Positions 1 to 6,873 of a stretch of DNA of 10,706 nucleotides are shown here, piece by piece. The number at the start of each line of letters is the position of its first letter. Position 1 is the stretch's first letter. Source of the stretch: DASYML01 sp036399835 (lineage in GTDB: Bacteria > Acidobacteriota > Blastocatellia > Pyrinomonadales > Pyrinomonadaceae). The stretch covers positions 1 to 10,706 of the forward strand of contig DASWMI010000151.1 in the NCBI GenBank assembly GCA_036399835.1. The letters are read 5' to 3'. Made by a program: the position numbers and the translations under genes. A model generated the notes under the pieces. The model did no database searches. It saw only the letters and a program-made list of their open reading frames with translations, and had not been told where the DNA came from.

Positions 1-369
1 CTGGAAGGCGCTGCGCGCGTCGTCGGGCAGCATCATGAGAGATGGGACGGCACTGGCTATCCGCTCGGGCTGCGCGGCGAAGAGATAGACCTTAACGCGA
101 GAATCTTTCAGGTGGCGGATGCCTTCGATGCCATCACCAGCGATAGAGTCTATCGTCAGGGGAAGCCTTACGAAGCGGCTGCGGCGGAGCTGGATAATTG
201 GGCCGGAAGGCAGTTTGACCCGCAGGTCGTGGCGGCCTTTCACAGAGTTCCGGTGGAGGATTGGGAGGAGCTGCGGCGTCGCTCGTTGATTAAAAAGCAG
301 AGCAAAGTGACTCTGCACCGTCCTGTGGCGACGCTGATTGAATCCAGGCTCAAGGCGCTCGCCAGCTAA
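1..369 (+). CDS. HD-GYP domain protein, C-terminal part (partial, 5' end outside window)
   Basis: The reading frame is open from base 1 to the TAA at 367-369, giving 122 residues of a longer protein. It holds the end of an HD-GYP domain, the family that hydrolyses the second messenger cyclic di-GMP. Visible hallmarks are HHERWDGTGYP at residues 11-21, which contains the GYP signature, then a basic/acidic turn, then VADAFDAITSDRVYR about 20 residues later, and GRQFDPQVVAAF near the domain end. About 40 basic residues follow, ending in LKALAS. Any sensor, receiver or GAF domain and the catalytic HD pair lie upstream and cannot be seen. The gene converges on the VWA gene and ends just before a hairpin terminator. 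The domain call is firm; the full architecture and whether it is an active phosphodiesterase are unknown. Confidence 0.9.
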   Translation: MEGAARVVGQHHERWDGTGYPLGLRGEEIDLNARIFQVADAFDAITSDRVYRQGKPYEAAAAELDNWAGRQFDPQVVAAFHRVPVEDWEELRRRSLIKKQSKVTLHRPVATLIESRLKALAS

Positions 370-385
370 AAACTGGACCAGTCGA

Positions 386-434
386 GGCAAAGCCAAAGAG
401 GATGAAAGCTTAGCTTTCATCCTCTTTCTTTGCC
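386..434. terminator. Bidirectional intrinsic terminator between convergent genes
   Basis: A 16-base arm at 395-410 (AAAGAGGATGAAAGCT) is perfectly complementary to 412-427. The stem is extended, after a small internal loop, by GGCAAA (386-391) pairing with TTTGCC (429-434). The rightward transcript meets a T-rich run after the stem (TTTCTTTG then CTTTCTCTTTTTG) and the leftward transcript meets A/T-rich sequence. It lies between the stop of the HD-GYP gene (369) and the stop of the VWA gene (453), so it probably ends both transcripts. Confidence 0.8.
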
Positions 435-452
435 TTTCTCTTTTTGCCGCTG

Positions 453-1628
453 CTACTTTTGCTTTCTTTCTTCGGTCGTGACGACGTAGCCTCGACGCGC
501 GCGCACGCTCAGGCCGCCGCGCCTGAGCGCGACCTTGAGACGCCTGTATTCTCCAGTTTGTGCGCTGGCGAGCGCGCGCCTGGGCCTATACGTGAGGACA
601 TATTCCGCCCCCATCTCGCGCGCCACCTCTGCGCCCTGCCTGATAATCTCTTCCGTTGATTTAGCGAGCAGGAGTCGCCCGCCTGTCTCATCCGCGAGCG
701 CGGCCAGGCGTCGTTCGCTTTGGACAGTCGCTTTGGCGTAGTCCCTGGCCTGTTGCCGCATCTTGAAATCTGTGCTGATTCTGCCGAGCTTGTAAGATGG
801 ATTGCGATTCATGACCTGCGACATAGTCGGGTCTGGATTCGCACCCGGACTCATATCTCTCGGCGGGTTGTTCGGATTCGGCTTGAGGAAAATGGACCCG
901 AAACGTTTATCAACAATCTGTCGCGTCAGCTCCGTGTAGCTGATGACGTAAAGGGTAGCCTGCGCCGCCGTCAATCTTCGCGCGGCCTCTTCGTAGCTGA
1001 GCTTCCCGCCCGGTCCTTCGACTCCGTCCGTGATGAGCACTAGATGACGACTTCCGGCTGGCATCTCCAAGAGCTTGGAGGAGGCAGCGGCGAGCGCCTC
1101 GGCCAGGCGTGTGCGCTTACCCGCAATGAGCTTTGTCTTTAAGATTCGCGCGACCGTCTCTTTATCGTTGGTCCAATCCTGCAAGGTCTCGACCCGCTCG
1201 TTAAACTGGACCACAGCGAGGCGATCGCCGGGCCGGAGCGAGGAGACGAGGCGCAGGGCTATCTCGCGCGTCGTGTTCGTGCTCTTGGCGAGCGCCATCT
1301 GGTTGCCTGTGTCGAGGAGCAGGAGCACGTTGGCGGGGACGTGTCGCAAGCTCGTCACCTCCTGCATCGCGTCGTCCTCGAAGACCATGACATCTTCGAG
1401 TTCGAGCGTCGGATCAAAACGTCCCTCATCATCGGTCACGAGAACGGGCAGCCGCACCTCCTCCGTGAAAACCCTGACAGGCTCTTGCTCTTCGCGAGGC
1501 ACTGTGGAGGGCGCGGGCGACGGCTCAGGATTGGCAGGACGCGTAGGCTGCTGCGCGCTGGCAGAAGAGGCTGCGATGAAAAGAAGAAGGGCTGCGATGA
1601 AAGATGAAAGTCTGCGGCGCAAGAGCAC
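453..1628 (-). CDS. Secreted VWA-domain protein (acidobacterial VWFA-related family)
   Basis: The product begins with a signal peptide: basic LLRRR, a hydrophobic stretch FIAALLLFIAA, and an ASA-Q cleavage-like site. A Pro-rich linker follows, then a short beta-rich region and a von Willebrand factor A domain. Numbered from the upstream TTG at 1640 (395 residues), the VWA domain starts near VLLLLDTGNQM (104-115) and includes T178 and LITDG (202-206). The C-terminus YRRLKVALRRGGLSVRARRGYV is typical of the VWFA-related family abundant in Acidobacteriota. The first metal-site motif is degenerate: DTGNQ where DxSxS is usual. I prefer GTG at 1628 because GAGGT lies 5 bases upstream of it; TTG at 1640 is in frame but has no ribosome site. 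The role is unknown; extracytoplasmic protein binding is likely from the family. It follows pta by about 110 bases on the same strand. Confidence 0.85.
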   Translation of the reverse strand: MLLRRRLSSFIAALLLFIAASSASAQQPTRPANPEPSPAPSTVPREEQEPVRVFTEEVRLPVLVTDDEGRFDPTLELEDVMVFEDDAMQEVTSLRHVPANVLLLLDTGNQMALAKSTNTTREIALRLVSSLRPGDRLAVVQFNERVETLQDWTNDKETVARILKTKLIAGKRTRLAEALAAASSKLLEMPAGSRHLVLITDGVEGPGGKLSYEEAARRLTAAQATLYVISYTELTRQIVDKRFGSIFLKPNPNNPPRDMSPGANPDPTMSQVMNRNPSYKLGRISTDFKMRQQARDYAKATVQSERRLAALADETGGRLLLAKSTEEIIRQGAEVAREMGAEYVLTYRPRRALASAQTGEYRRLKVALRRGGLSVRARRGYVVTTEERKQK

Positions 1629-1741
1629 GGATAACCTCAAATGAAAATCTTTGAACTGTTATCTTTGACACGGAAAGCCGCCCCATAGTTGTCCTCTTGA
1701 GCTGAAAGCGTCGGTGGCTTCTTTCAACCTTCAAGCATTTT

Positions 1742-2752
1742 TTAGCTGAGAGCCTTGCGGGCCTGTGCCTGGACAGCCGTGATGGCGACGGCATCCACTA
1801 TGTCTTCGGCCTTGCAGCCGCGCGAGAGATCGTTGGCGGGCCGGTCCAGACCTTGCAGGATTGGACCAATGGCCGTCGCGCCGGCGAGGCGCTCCGTCAG
1901 CTTGTAGGCGATATTGCCGGCTTGCAGGTCAGGGAAGATGAGGACGTTGGCTCGGCCCGCGACGGACGACCCCGGAGCTTTGGATTCTCCGACCGAAGCA
2001 ATCAGGGCGGCGTCGGCTTGCAGTTCGCCGTCAATCTCCAACTCGGGCGAGCGAGCGCGAACAGTCCTCGTCGCCTCGACCACCTTATCCACCAGCTTGT
2101 GTTTGGCGCTCCCCTTGGTTGAGAAAGAGAGCATCGCGACGCGCGGCTCTGCGCCGAGGAGGGCGCGGCAGGATTCGGCGGAGGCGATGGCAATCTCGGC
2201 CAACTCCGCCGCCGTAGGGTCTATCACGACGCCGCAGTCCGCGTAGATGAGCGCGCCTTCCTCTCCGAATTTCTGGTCGCCGAGCTGCATCACGAAGAAG
2301 CTTGAGACGAGCTTGAAGCCTGAGCGCACGCCTATGCAATGGAGGGCGGCGCGGACGGTGTGTGCGGTCGTGTTGGTCGCGCCTGCAACGGAGCCGTCGG
2401 CACGTCCCATACGGACCAGCAGGTTGCCGTAGAAGAGCGGGTCGCGGAGCGCCGAGCGGGCTTCGTCGGCCATCAAGCCTTTGGCGCGGCGTAGTTCATG
2501 ATAAAAGGCAGCCATCTTGTCGAAATCGGCTGCGCGCAGGTGGTCTATAATCTCTACGCCGCCGAGATTTGCGCCAGTGTTCTGGACCAGCGCGCGAATC
2601 TTCTCAGCGTCGCCGAGGAGCGTGATGCGCGCCAGCCGCTCGCTCGCGCAGATCGAAGCGGCTGCGACCGTGCGCGGGTCTTCACCTTCGGGCAGGACTA
2701 TGTGTTGCGGGTCGGCTGCGGCCCTGCGGCGTATTTGTTCGAGGATGCTCAT
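1742..2752 (-). CDS. pta: Phosphate acetyltransferase
   Basis: This enzyme interconverts acetyl-CoA plus phosphate and acetyl phosphate plus CoA, in the cytoplasm. The 336 residues match the short, single-domain form of the family (about 330 residues), without the N-terminal DRTGG/regulatory parts of the long enterobacterial form. Visible hallmarks are an N-terminal IVLPEGEDPR (18-27), SFSTKGSA (209-216), DGELQADAA (241-249), NVLIFPDLQAGNIAYK (269-284), and GPILQGLDRPANDLSRG (296-312). S310 and R311 in the last motif correspond to the catalytic Ser/Arg pair described in the Methanosarcina enzyme. The ATG at 2752 is the natural start by homology, although no clear Shine-Dalgarno sequence precedes it. 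No acetate kinase gene is adjacent within the window. It is divergent from the small secreted gene at 2935. Confidence 0.95.
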   Translation of the reverse strand: MSILEQIRRRAAADPQHIVLPEGEDPRTVAAASICASERLARITLLGDAEKIRALVQNTGANLGGVEIIDHLRAADFDKMAAFYHELRRAKGLMADEARSALRDPLFYGNLLVRMGRADGSVAGATNTTAHTVRAALHCIGVRSGFKLVSSFFVMQLGDQKFGEEGALIYADCGVVIDPTAAELAEIAIASAESCRALLGAEPRVAMLSFSTKGSAKHKLVDKVVEATRTVRARSPELEIDGELQADAALIASVGESKAPGSSVAGRANVLIFPDLQAGNIAYKLTERLAGATAIGPILQGLDRPANDLSRGCKAEDIVDAVAITAVQAQARKALS

Positions 2753-2934
2753 AGAGACATGAAGTTCGGAGAGTCAGAATATAGAAAATCTTATCCTTGA
2801 AGATCTGCTTTTCGCGTTTCCGGAGTCTAACTGAGGCGGGTTGAGAGAACAAGCCTGGCGCGCCCTCGGTTTTCTCTTGTCGTCCCGCGGTTGGCAGTGG
2901 TAATTTACAGCCATACACCAAGGAGTAAAGAGAA

Positions 2935-3405
2935 ATGAAATACCTGGCTCTTCGTCTCGCCATAGCCCTTTGCACTTTTATCATAGGGCTGAGCGCGGCT
3001 GCGATTCCCAATGCTTTCCGCTCTGATACGGCCTCAGAGAGAGAGGCCGAGCAGGAAGTCCTGCAAGCCGAAGACGAGTATATAGAAGCGCATCTCAAGC
3101 AAAATGCCGCTGCCCTGGACAGTATTCTGGCCGACGAATTCACCATCAGGTCTCGTTACGGCAGAGTCACGGACAAAGCGCAAAGGCTGGCTCTACTGGA
3201 AACCGCAGGCTTCGCCTTCGAGTCTATCAAGACCGACGGCGTAGAGGTGAAGGTGGACAAAGACCACGCGACCGTGACCGGAGAGGCTGTGGTCCAGAGC
3301 CGCTACGGTGAAAGAGAATTCATCAGCCCGCAGTACAGGTTTACTCGCCAGTACGAGAAACGAGACGGACGCTGGCAGGTCGTCTCCGTGCGGGTCACGC
3401 GCTGA
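2935..3405 (+). CDS. Small secreted NTF2-like (DUF4440/SnoaL-type) protein
   Basis: The 156-residue product starts with a signal peptide: MKYLALRLAIALCTFIIGLSAAA, cleaved probably after the AAA or AIPNA region. The mature part begins with a helix (EAEQEVLQAEDEYIEAHLKQ), then LDSILADEFTIRS.YGRVTDKAQ, and ends with beta strands including GRWQVVSVRVTR. This helix-then-sheet pattern with a closing GRWQVV strand is typical of the DUF4440 branch of the NTF2-like fold. Proteins of this fold can be small-molecule enzymes or binding domains, and no catalytic residues can be assigned. AGGAG at 2921-2925, 9 bases before the ATG, supports the start. It is divergent from pta and is probably its own transcription unit. 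Confidence 0.75.
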   Translation: MKYLALRLAIALCTFIIGLSAAAIPNAFRSDTASEREAEQEVLQAEDEYIEAHLKQNAAALDSILADEFTIRSRYGRVTDKAQRLALLETAGFAFESIKTDGVEVKVDKDHATVTGEAVVQSRYGEREFISPQYRFTRQYEKRDGRWQVVSVRVTR

Positions 3406-3583
3406 AGAGACGGCCCTTCACGTCTAGTCGCCCATCATCCGAAGACGTGCGCGAGGCGGGTCGCTCGATTCGTTCGCGCCCCCGAGAGCGTCGCAGGCTG
3501 CAAGCCTTTAGTGTGCGAGCCGTAAACCGCATGCCGCCTCACCAAAGCGCCCGAAAAATTATCGAAAGAGAAAGAGAGCCGGA

Positions 3584-4066
3584 ATGGTTAAGCTGCAATT
3601 AAGAAGACGTATGCGGAATCTGATGATGTTTTTCCCGAACATGGTCGCGCTCTGCGGGCGCTTGTTGACAGACTCGCGCGTTCCGAAAGCGGAAAAGGCG
3701 CTCTTCGCAGGTGCGATTGTCTACGCCCTGATGCCGCTCGACTTCGTGCCCGATATCATTCCCTTCGTCGGCCAGATTGACGATGCTTACCTCGTCGCGC
3801 TGACGCTGATGCGCCTCATCAATCGCACGGATGAGCGCGTCGTGCGCGAGCACTGGCGCGGCGGCGGCGATGTGGTCCAGTTGGCCCATGCCATCGCAGA
3901 CCTTGCGCCGAAGCTCCTGCCGCATGCGATAACGCGCGTGCTCTGGTCCAGAGTCGAAGCGTTGCCGGGAGGGAAAAGACGCGCCTCCGGCAAATATCTG
4001 CCCGCGCTGGTTGAATTGCCCGAGAAGAAGGAGCGGACGAAAACTATCAAAGACGAGAGCTTATGA
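3584..4066 (+). CDS. DUF1232 (YkvA-like) membrane-associated protein
   Basis: The 160-residue product carries the DUF1232 core at about 40-75: YALMPLDFVPDIIPFVGQID followed by DAYLVALTL. The motif Y-x-x-x-P-x-D-x-x-P-D-x-I-P-x-x-G-x-x-D-D is complete. The N-terminus is basic (KLQLRRRMRNL) and the C-terminal 60 residues are mostly helical, ending in a charged tail (PEKKERTKTIKDESL). The function of the domain is not established; it usually lies in small membrane-associated proteins. The start has only a weak purine-rich region upstream (3566-3578), and internal ATGs at codons 10 and 14 are possible alternatives. Its TGA (4064-4066) overlaps the stop codon of the convergent GNAT gene. Confidence 0.8.
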   Translation: MVKLQLRRRMRNLMMFFPNMVALCGRLLTDSRVPKAEKALFAGAIVYALMPLDFVPDIIPFVGQIDDAYLVALTLMRLINRTDERVVREHWRGGGDVVQLAHAIADLAPKLLPHAITRVLWSRVEALPGGKRRASGKYLPALVELPEKKERTKTIKDESL

Positions 4067-4636
4067 ATGAAGAGCTTTCACTTCATCCTTCAAGGCTGCC
4101 CATTCCTCATCCGTCAAGCTCGCCATGTAACTCTCTTCTTTGAAGGGCTGAAAGCCTCGCTTGAGATAGTTGGAGAGCGCGGCGCGGTCGTCAAGCGTGC
4201 AGGTATGCAGCCAGACGCGCACGGCCCCGCTGGACCAGGCGCGCTCGACGGCTGAGGTGAGCAGGTGCTTGCCCAGACCGCGCCCCGTGAACTCCGGGAG
4301 CAAACCGAAGTAAGCGATCTCGGTTGAATTGTCTTCGGCGCAGCGGCGCAGCTCGAAATATCCGGCGGGCGTGCCCTGGTAATACATCACCCAGAGCGTC
4401 ACAGAGGGCTGGTCCAGATGAGCGCGAATCTCTTCATCGGTCCAGCCGAGGCGGTCCGTCCAGTGATAACTTCTTCCGACTTCTGTATACAGATAACGAT
4501 AAAAGGAGGCGGGGCAAAGCGCTGCCTGTTCGATACGGACGCGTTCGTCTTCGGTCTTCGCGGGATTGAGGTCCGAAGGCGAGAGCATCTGCAAGTATGT
4601 GCGCTTGACGGAAACACTGCGATGCTGTCTGGTCAT
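4061..4636 (-). CDS. GNAT family N-acetyltransferase
   Basis: A 191-residue cytoplasmic acetyltransferase-like protein. The acetyl-CoA binding motif A is seen as AYFGLLPEFTGRGLGKHLL (108-126). The usual R/QxxGxG appears as TGRGLG, with Thr at the first position. A VWLHTCTLDDRAALSNYLKRGF stretch (141-162) matches motif B and the final strand/helix of the fold. The N-terminal half is rich in Trp and Tyr (FYRYLY, SYHWTDRLGW) and presumably forms the acceptor pocket; the substrate cannot be deduced. It lies 19 bases downstream of the DICT gene on the same strand, so the two are probably co-transcribed. The ATG at 4636 lacks a good ribosome site, which fits translation coupled to the upstream gene. 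Confidence 0.85.
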   Translation of the reverse strand: MTRQHRSVSVKRTYLQMLSPSDLNPAKTEDERVRIEQAALCPASFYRYLYTEVGRSYHWTDRLGWTDEEIRAHLDQPSVTLWVMYYQGTPAGYFELRRCAEDNSTEIAYFGLLPEFTGRGLGKHLLTSAVERAWSSGAVRVWLHTCTLDDRAALSNYLKRGFQPFKEESYMASLTDEEWAALKDEVKALHS

Positions 4637-4655
4637 GAATCGGGGGAAGCCTCTT

Positions 4656-5219
4656 TCAGACTGTGAGCGCGGAATCTATCAGGTCCTCTGCGGTCATCGC
4701 CAGTTGCGTGACGATGGCAGGGCTGCTCGTTTTAAGAGCGCGAATACTGCGCGCTTCCTGCGCGACCGCTTCATCCTCTTCGAGCGCGACCAGCGCGGCG
4801 CGCAGCATCGGTGAGTCCGCGATGATAAACCACTCGCGCGCCAGTTTATAGTTGTCCTTGAGAGTAATCAACCTCATGTTGGGATGGCGCGGCGGCTGCC
4901 AGTCAGGCTCGCCGAAGACATAAAGCCGTTCGGAGAGGTCCGCGATTCTGAGGTAACGTGCGATGACAGGCTCCAGTCGAGAGAGCTTTCCAAAACCCGC
5001 GTAGATACGCCCCGCGCGGCTGGGCCTCAAGAGCAGCGCGTTCTCTATCAGCAGGCAGAGATACTCTATGCAGGCGGGCTGAGCCTTGAAGAGAAACGTT
5101 TCGCGCTCGTCGAAATCGCGCCGCGACAGATTGGCAACGCGGCCCAGGTCTTCAGCGTGTGTTTGACGGGCCAGCGAGAGGGCCTCTTCATAGATTGAAA
5201 GTTTTTTCACCGCGCGCAC
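4656..5219 (-). CDS. Stand-alone DICT-type sensory domain protein
   Basis: The 187-residue product resembles the DICT sensory domain, usually found attached to GGDEF, EAL or histidine kinase modules. Matching features are ERLYVFGEPD (97-106), HPNMRLITL (112-120), LAREWFIIAD (126-135) and RAALVALEEDE (140-150). Residues 1-75 are mainly helical and contain one Cys pair region (C50, C55). No output domain is attached, so it would act through a partner or be a diverged relative. The start codon is GTG. A perfect AGGAGG (minus strand, about 5223-5228) lies only 3 bases before GTG 5219 and 12 bases before GTG 5210, so either could be used. It heads a likely two-gene unit with the GNAT gene. The domain assignment rests on motif resemblance alone. 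Confidence 0.6.
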   Translation of the reverse strand: MRAVKKLSIYEEALSLARQTHAEDLGRVANLSRRDFDERETFLFKAQPACIEYLCLLIENALLLRPSRAGRIYAGFGKLSRLEPVIARYLRIADLSERLYVFGEPDWQPPRHPNMRLITLKDNYKLAREWFIIADSPMLRAALVALEEDEAVAQEARSIRALKTSSPAIVTQLAMTAEDLIDSALTV

Positions 5220-5258
5220 AAACCTCCTGCGCTCTTCGGGCAGGATTTAATTGATACC

Positions 5259-5281
5259 TGACGCTAACTGCGCCAGCGTCA
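5259..5281. other. Inverted repeat upstream of the DICT gene
   Basis: TGACGCT (5259-5265) and AGCGTCA (5275-5281) are perfect 7-base complements separated by 9 bases. The dyad lies in the 152-base space between the end of mpl (5372) and the start of the DICT gene (5219), about 40 bases from that start. It could be an operator or a weak hairpin. No T-run follows on the minus strand, which argues against an intrinsic terminator for mpl. Confidence 0.35.
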
Positions 5282-5371
5282 CGATTGTTTAGTGAAAGTG
5301 TGTAGAAGATGGAATAAGTGACCAGCAGGAGATGAGCTGCGAGCCTTGAGCGGTCGTCAGAATTGGACCAG

Positions 5372-6793
5372 TCACTGCTCGCTGCGGGCTGTCTTGAGCG
5401 TCGTGAGCAGCTTTTCGTGAATCCCGCCGAAGCCGCCGTTGGACATGATGGCGACGACGTCGCCCGCGCGCAGTTCGGGCGCGAGATGCGCGATGATCTC
5501 ATCGGCGTCCGCGATGTTAAAGGAAGGCTTGCCCGTCGCAGCTATCTCTTCGATGAGCCTGCTGGTATCAAGCACGCTCCCCTTTTCCGTCGCCTTCCGG
5601 CTATCGAAGACGCCGGCGATGACGACGTAGTCAGCCGTGCCGAAGGCCCGCGCGTAATCTTCCTGGAAGACCGCCAGACGTGAGGACCAGGAGCGCGGCT
5701 CGAAGACTGCGACGAGCCTGCGCCGAGGATACTTGGTGCGGAGCGCCTTGAGCGTTTCGCGCACGGCGGTCGGGTGATGCGCGAAATCGTCAATGACCGT
5801 CACGCCTTGAGCCTCGCCGCGCACCTGCATACGCCGCTGCACGCTCTTAAAACTGACGAGCGCTTGATTGATGGCGGGGCGTTCGATGCCCCAGGCATCA
5901 GCCGCGATAATCACCGCGAGGCAGTTGTTGATATTGAAGTCGCCGATGAGCGGAGTCTGAAAGGTGGCCCACTCCAGGCCCTCGCGGAAGACGCGAAAAC
6001 GCGCCAGCTCTCCCGTGTAATCTATATCGCGCGCCTGCCACTTTGCATCATCGCAGATACCGAAGGTCTCAAGCTCTGTGAAGAGGCGACCCTTCATCTC
6101 GCTGACAACCTCACGCACGTGCGCGGAGTCCCAGCCGACAATCAGGCGACCGTTGCCGGGGACTAGATTCATCAGGCGGCGGAAAGCGAGCTTGACGGCA
6201 TCCAGGCTCGGATAGATGTCCGCATGGTCGAATTCGATGTTGTTGACGATGGCCGTTTCCGGCAGGTAGTGCATAAACTTCGGCCCCTTGTCGAAGTAGG
6301 CCGTGTCGTATTCGTCGCCTTCGATGATGAAGTAGGAGGAATCCGTGACGCGAAAGCTGACGCCGAAATTCTGGACCACCCCGCCGACCAGAAAAGTGGG
6401 GTTCAGTCCGCCCTGGTCCAGCACCCAGGCAGCGATGCTGGTCGTCGTCGTCTTTCCGTGCGTGCCTGCGACGACGAGCGAGCGGCGACCGCGTATGAAC
6501 TCTTCCTTGACGGTCTCGGCCTGAGAGCGATAGAGGAGCTTGCGGTTGAGAGTCTCTTCAACTTCAGCGTTGCCGCGCGGGATGGCGTTGCCGATGATGA
6601 CGCAATCTGGCGCAGGCTCAAGATGCGCCGCATGGTAGCCCTGCATGACGGGAATCCCCAGCCCTGCGAGCATCGTGGACATCGGCGGGTAGACGTTTTC
6701 ATCCGAGCCTGTAACGCGGTGGCCACGCTCCTGTAGCATCCCCGCGAGCGAAGCCATCGCCGTGCCGCAAATTCCAATCAGGTGATAATGCAT
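5372..6793 (-). CDS. mpl: UDP-N-acetylmuramate:L-alanyl-gamma-D-glutamyl-meso-diaminopimelate ligase
   Basis: This cytoplasmic Mur-family ligase reattaches the murein tripeptide L-Ala-D-Glu-meso-DAP, recovered from wall turnover, to UDP-MurNAc using ATP. At 473 residues it has normal length. The N-terminal Rossmann-like start HYHLIGICGTAMASLAGML (2-20) binds the UDP moiety. The ATP loop is GTHGKTTTT (110-118). GDEYDTAYFDKGPKF (159-173) separates Mpl from MurC. N289/N290 in the FNINNCLA region and DDFAHHPTAV (335-344) are further family motifs, with FEPRS (364-368) in the C-terminal domain. The ATG at 6793 gives the canonical N-terminus, though no Shine-Dalgarno sequence is evident. It follows the histidine kinase gene by 80 bases. 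Its presence points to a Gram-negative-type envelope with meso-DAP murein. Confidence 0.95.
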   Translation of the reverse strand: MHYHLIGICGTAMASLAGMLQERGHRVTGSDENVYPPMSTMLAGLGIPVMQGYHAAHLEPAPDCVIIGNAIPRGNAEVEETLNRKLLYRSQAETVKEEFIRGRRSLVVAGTHGKTTTTSIAAWVLDQGGLNPTFLVGGVVQNFGVSFRVTDSSYFIIEGDEYDTAYFDKGPKFMHYLPETAIVNNIEFDHADIYPSLDAVKLAFRRLMNLVPGNGRLIVGWDSAHVREVVSEMKGRLFTELETFGICDDAKWQARDIDYTGELARFRVFREGLEWATFQTPLIGDFNINNCLAVIIAADAWGIERPAINQALVSFKSVQRRMQVRGEAQGVTVIDDFAHHPTAVRETLKALRTKYPRRRLVAVFEPRSWSSRLAVFQEDYARAFGTADYVVIAGVFDSRKATEKGSVLDTSRLIEEIAATGKPSFNIADADEIIAHLAPELRAGDVVAIMSNGGFGGIHEKLLTTLKTARSEQ

Positions 6794-6819
6794 AGGTTAT
6801 GATTTCCGCCGATAGGGTA

Positions 6820-6871
6820 GTGTATAAATCTTTAAGATGGTAAGCAGGCTTTTGGTCCAGTCTCTATACAC
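6820..6871. other. Dyad in the spacer between the kinase gene and mpl
   Basis: GTGTATA (6820-6826) is exactly complementary to TATACAC (6865-6871), with 38 bases between. One iterated TGGTCCA motif (6853-6859) lies inside. The spacer is AT-rich compared with its surroundings and could carry the mpl promoter, but no convincing -35/-10 pair was found. The dyad may be chance. Confidence 0.25.
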
Positions 6872-6873
6872 GT

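Noticed and set aside
2877..2919. Sigma-70-like promoter (TTGTCG/TAATTT or TTGGCA/TACACC) before the NTF2-like gene
   Set aside because: The -10 matches are poor (3 of 6), and one would place the transcript start at the ribosome site.
2682..3146. Minus-strand open frame of 154 codons across the pta/NTF2-like spacer
   Set aside because: It overlaps the starts of two well-supported divergent genes and has Cys/Arg/Ser-rich low-quality sequence.
3495..3507. AGGCT-GCA-AGCCT hairpin after the NTF2-like gene as a terminator
   Set aside because: The stem is only 5 bases, followed by just three T residues, too weak to call.
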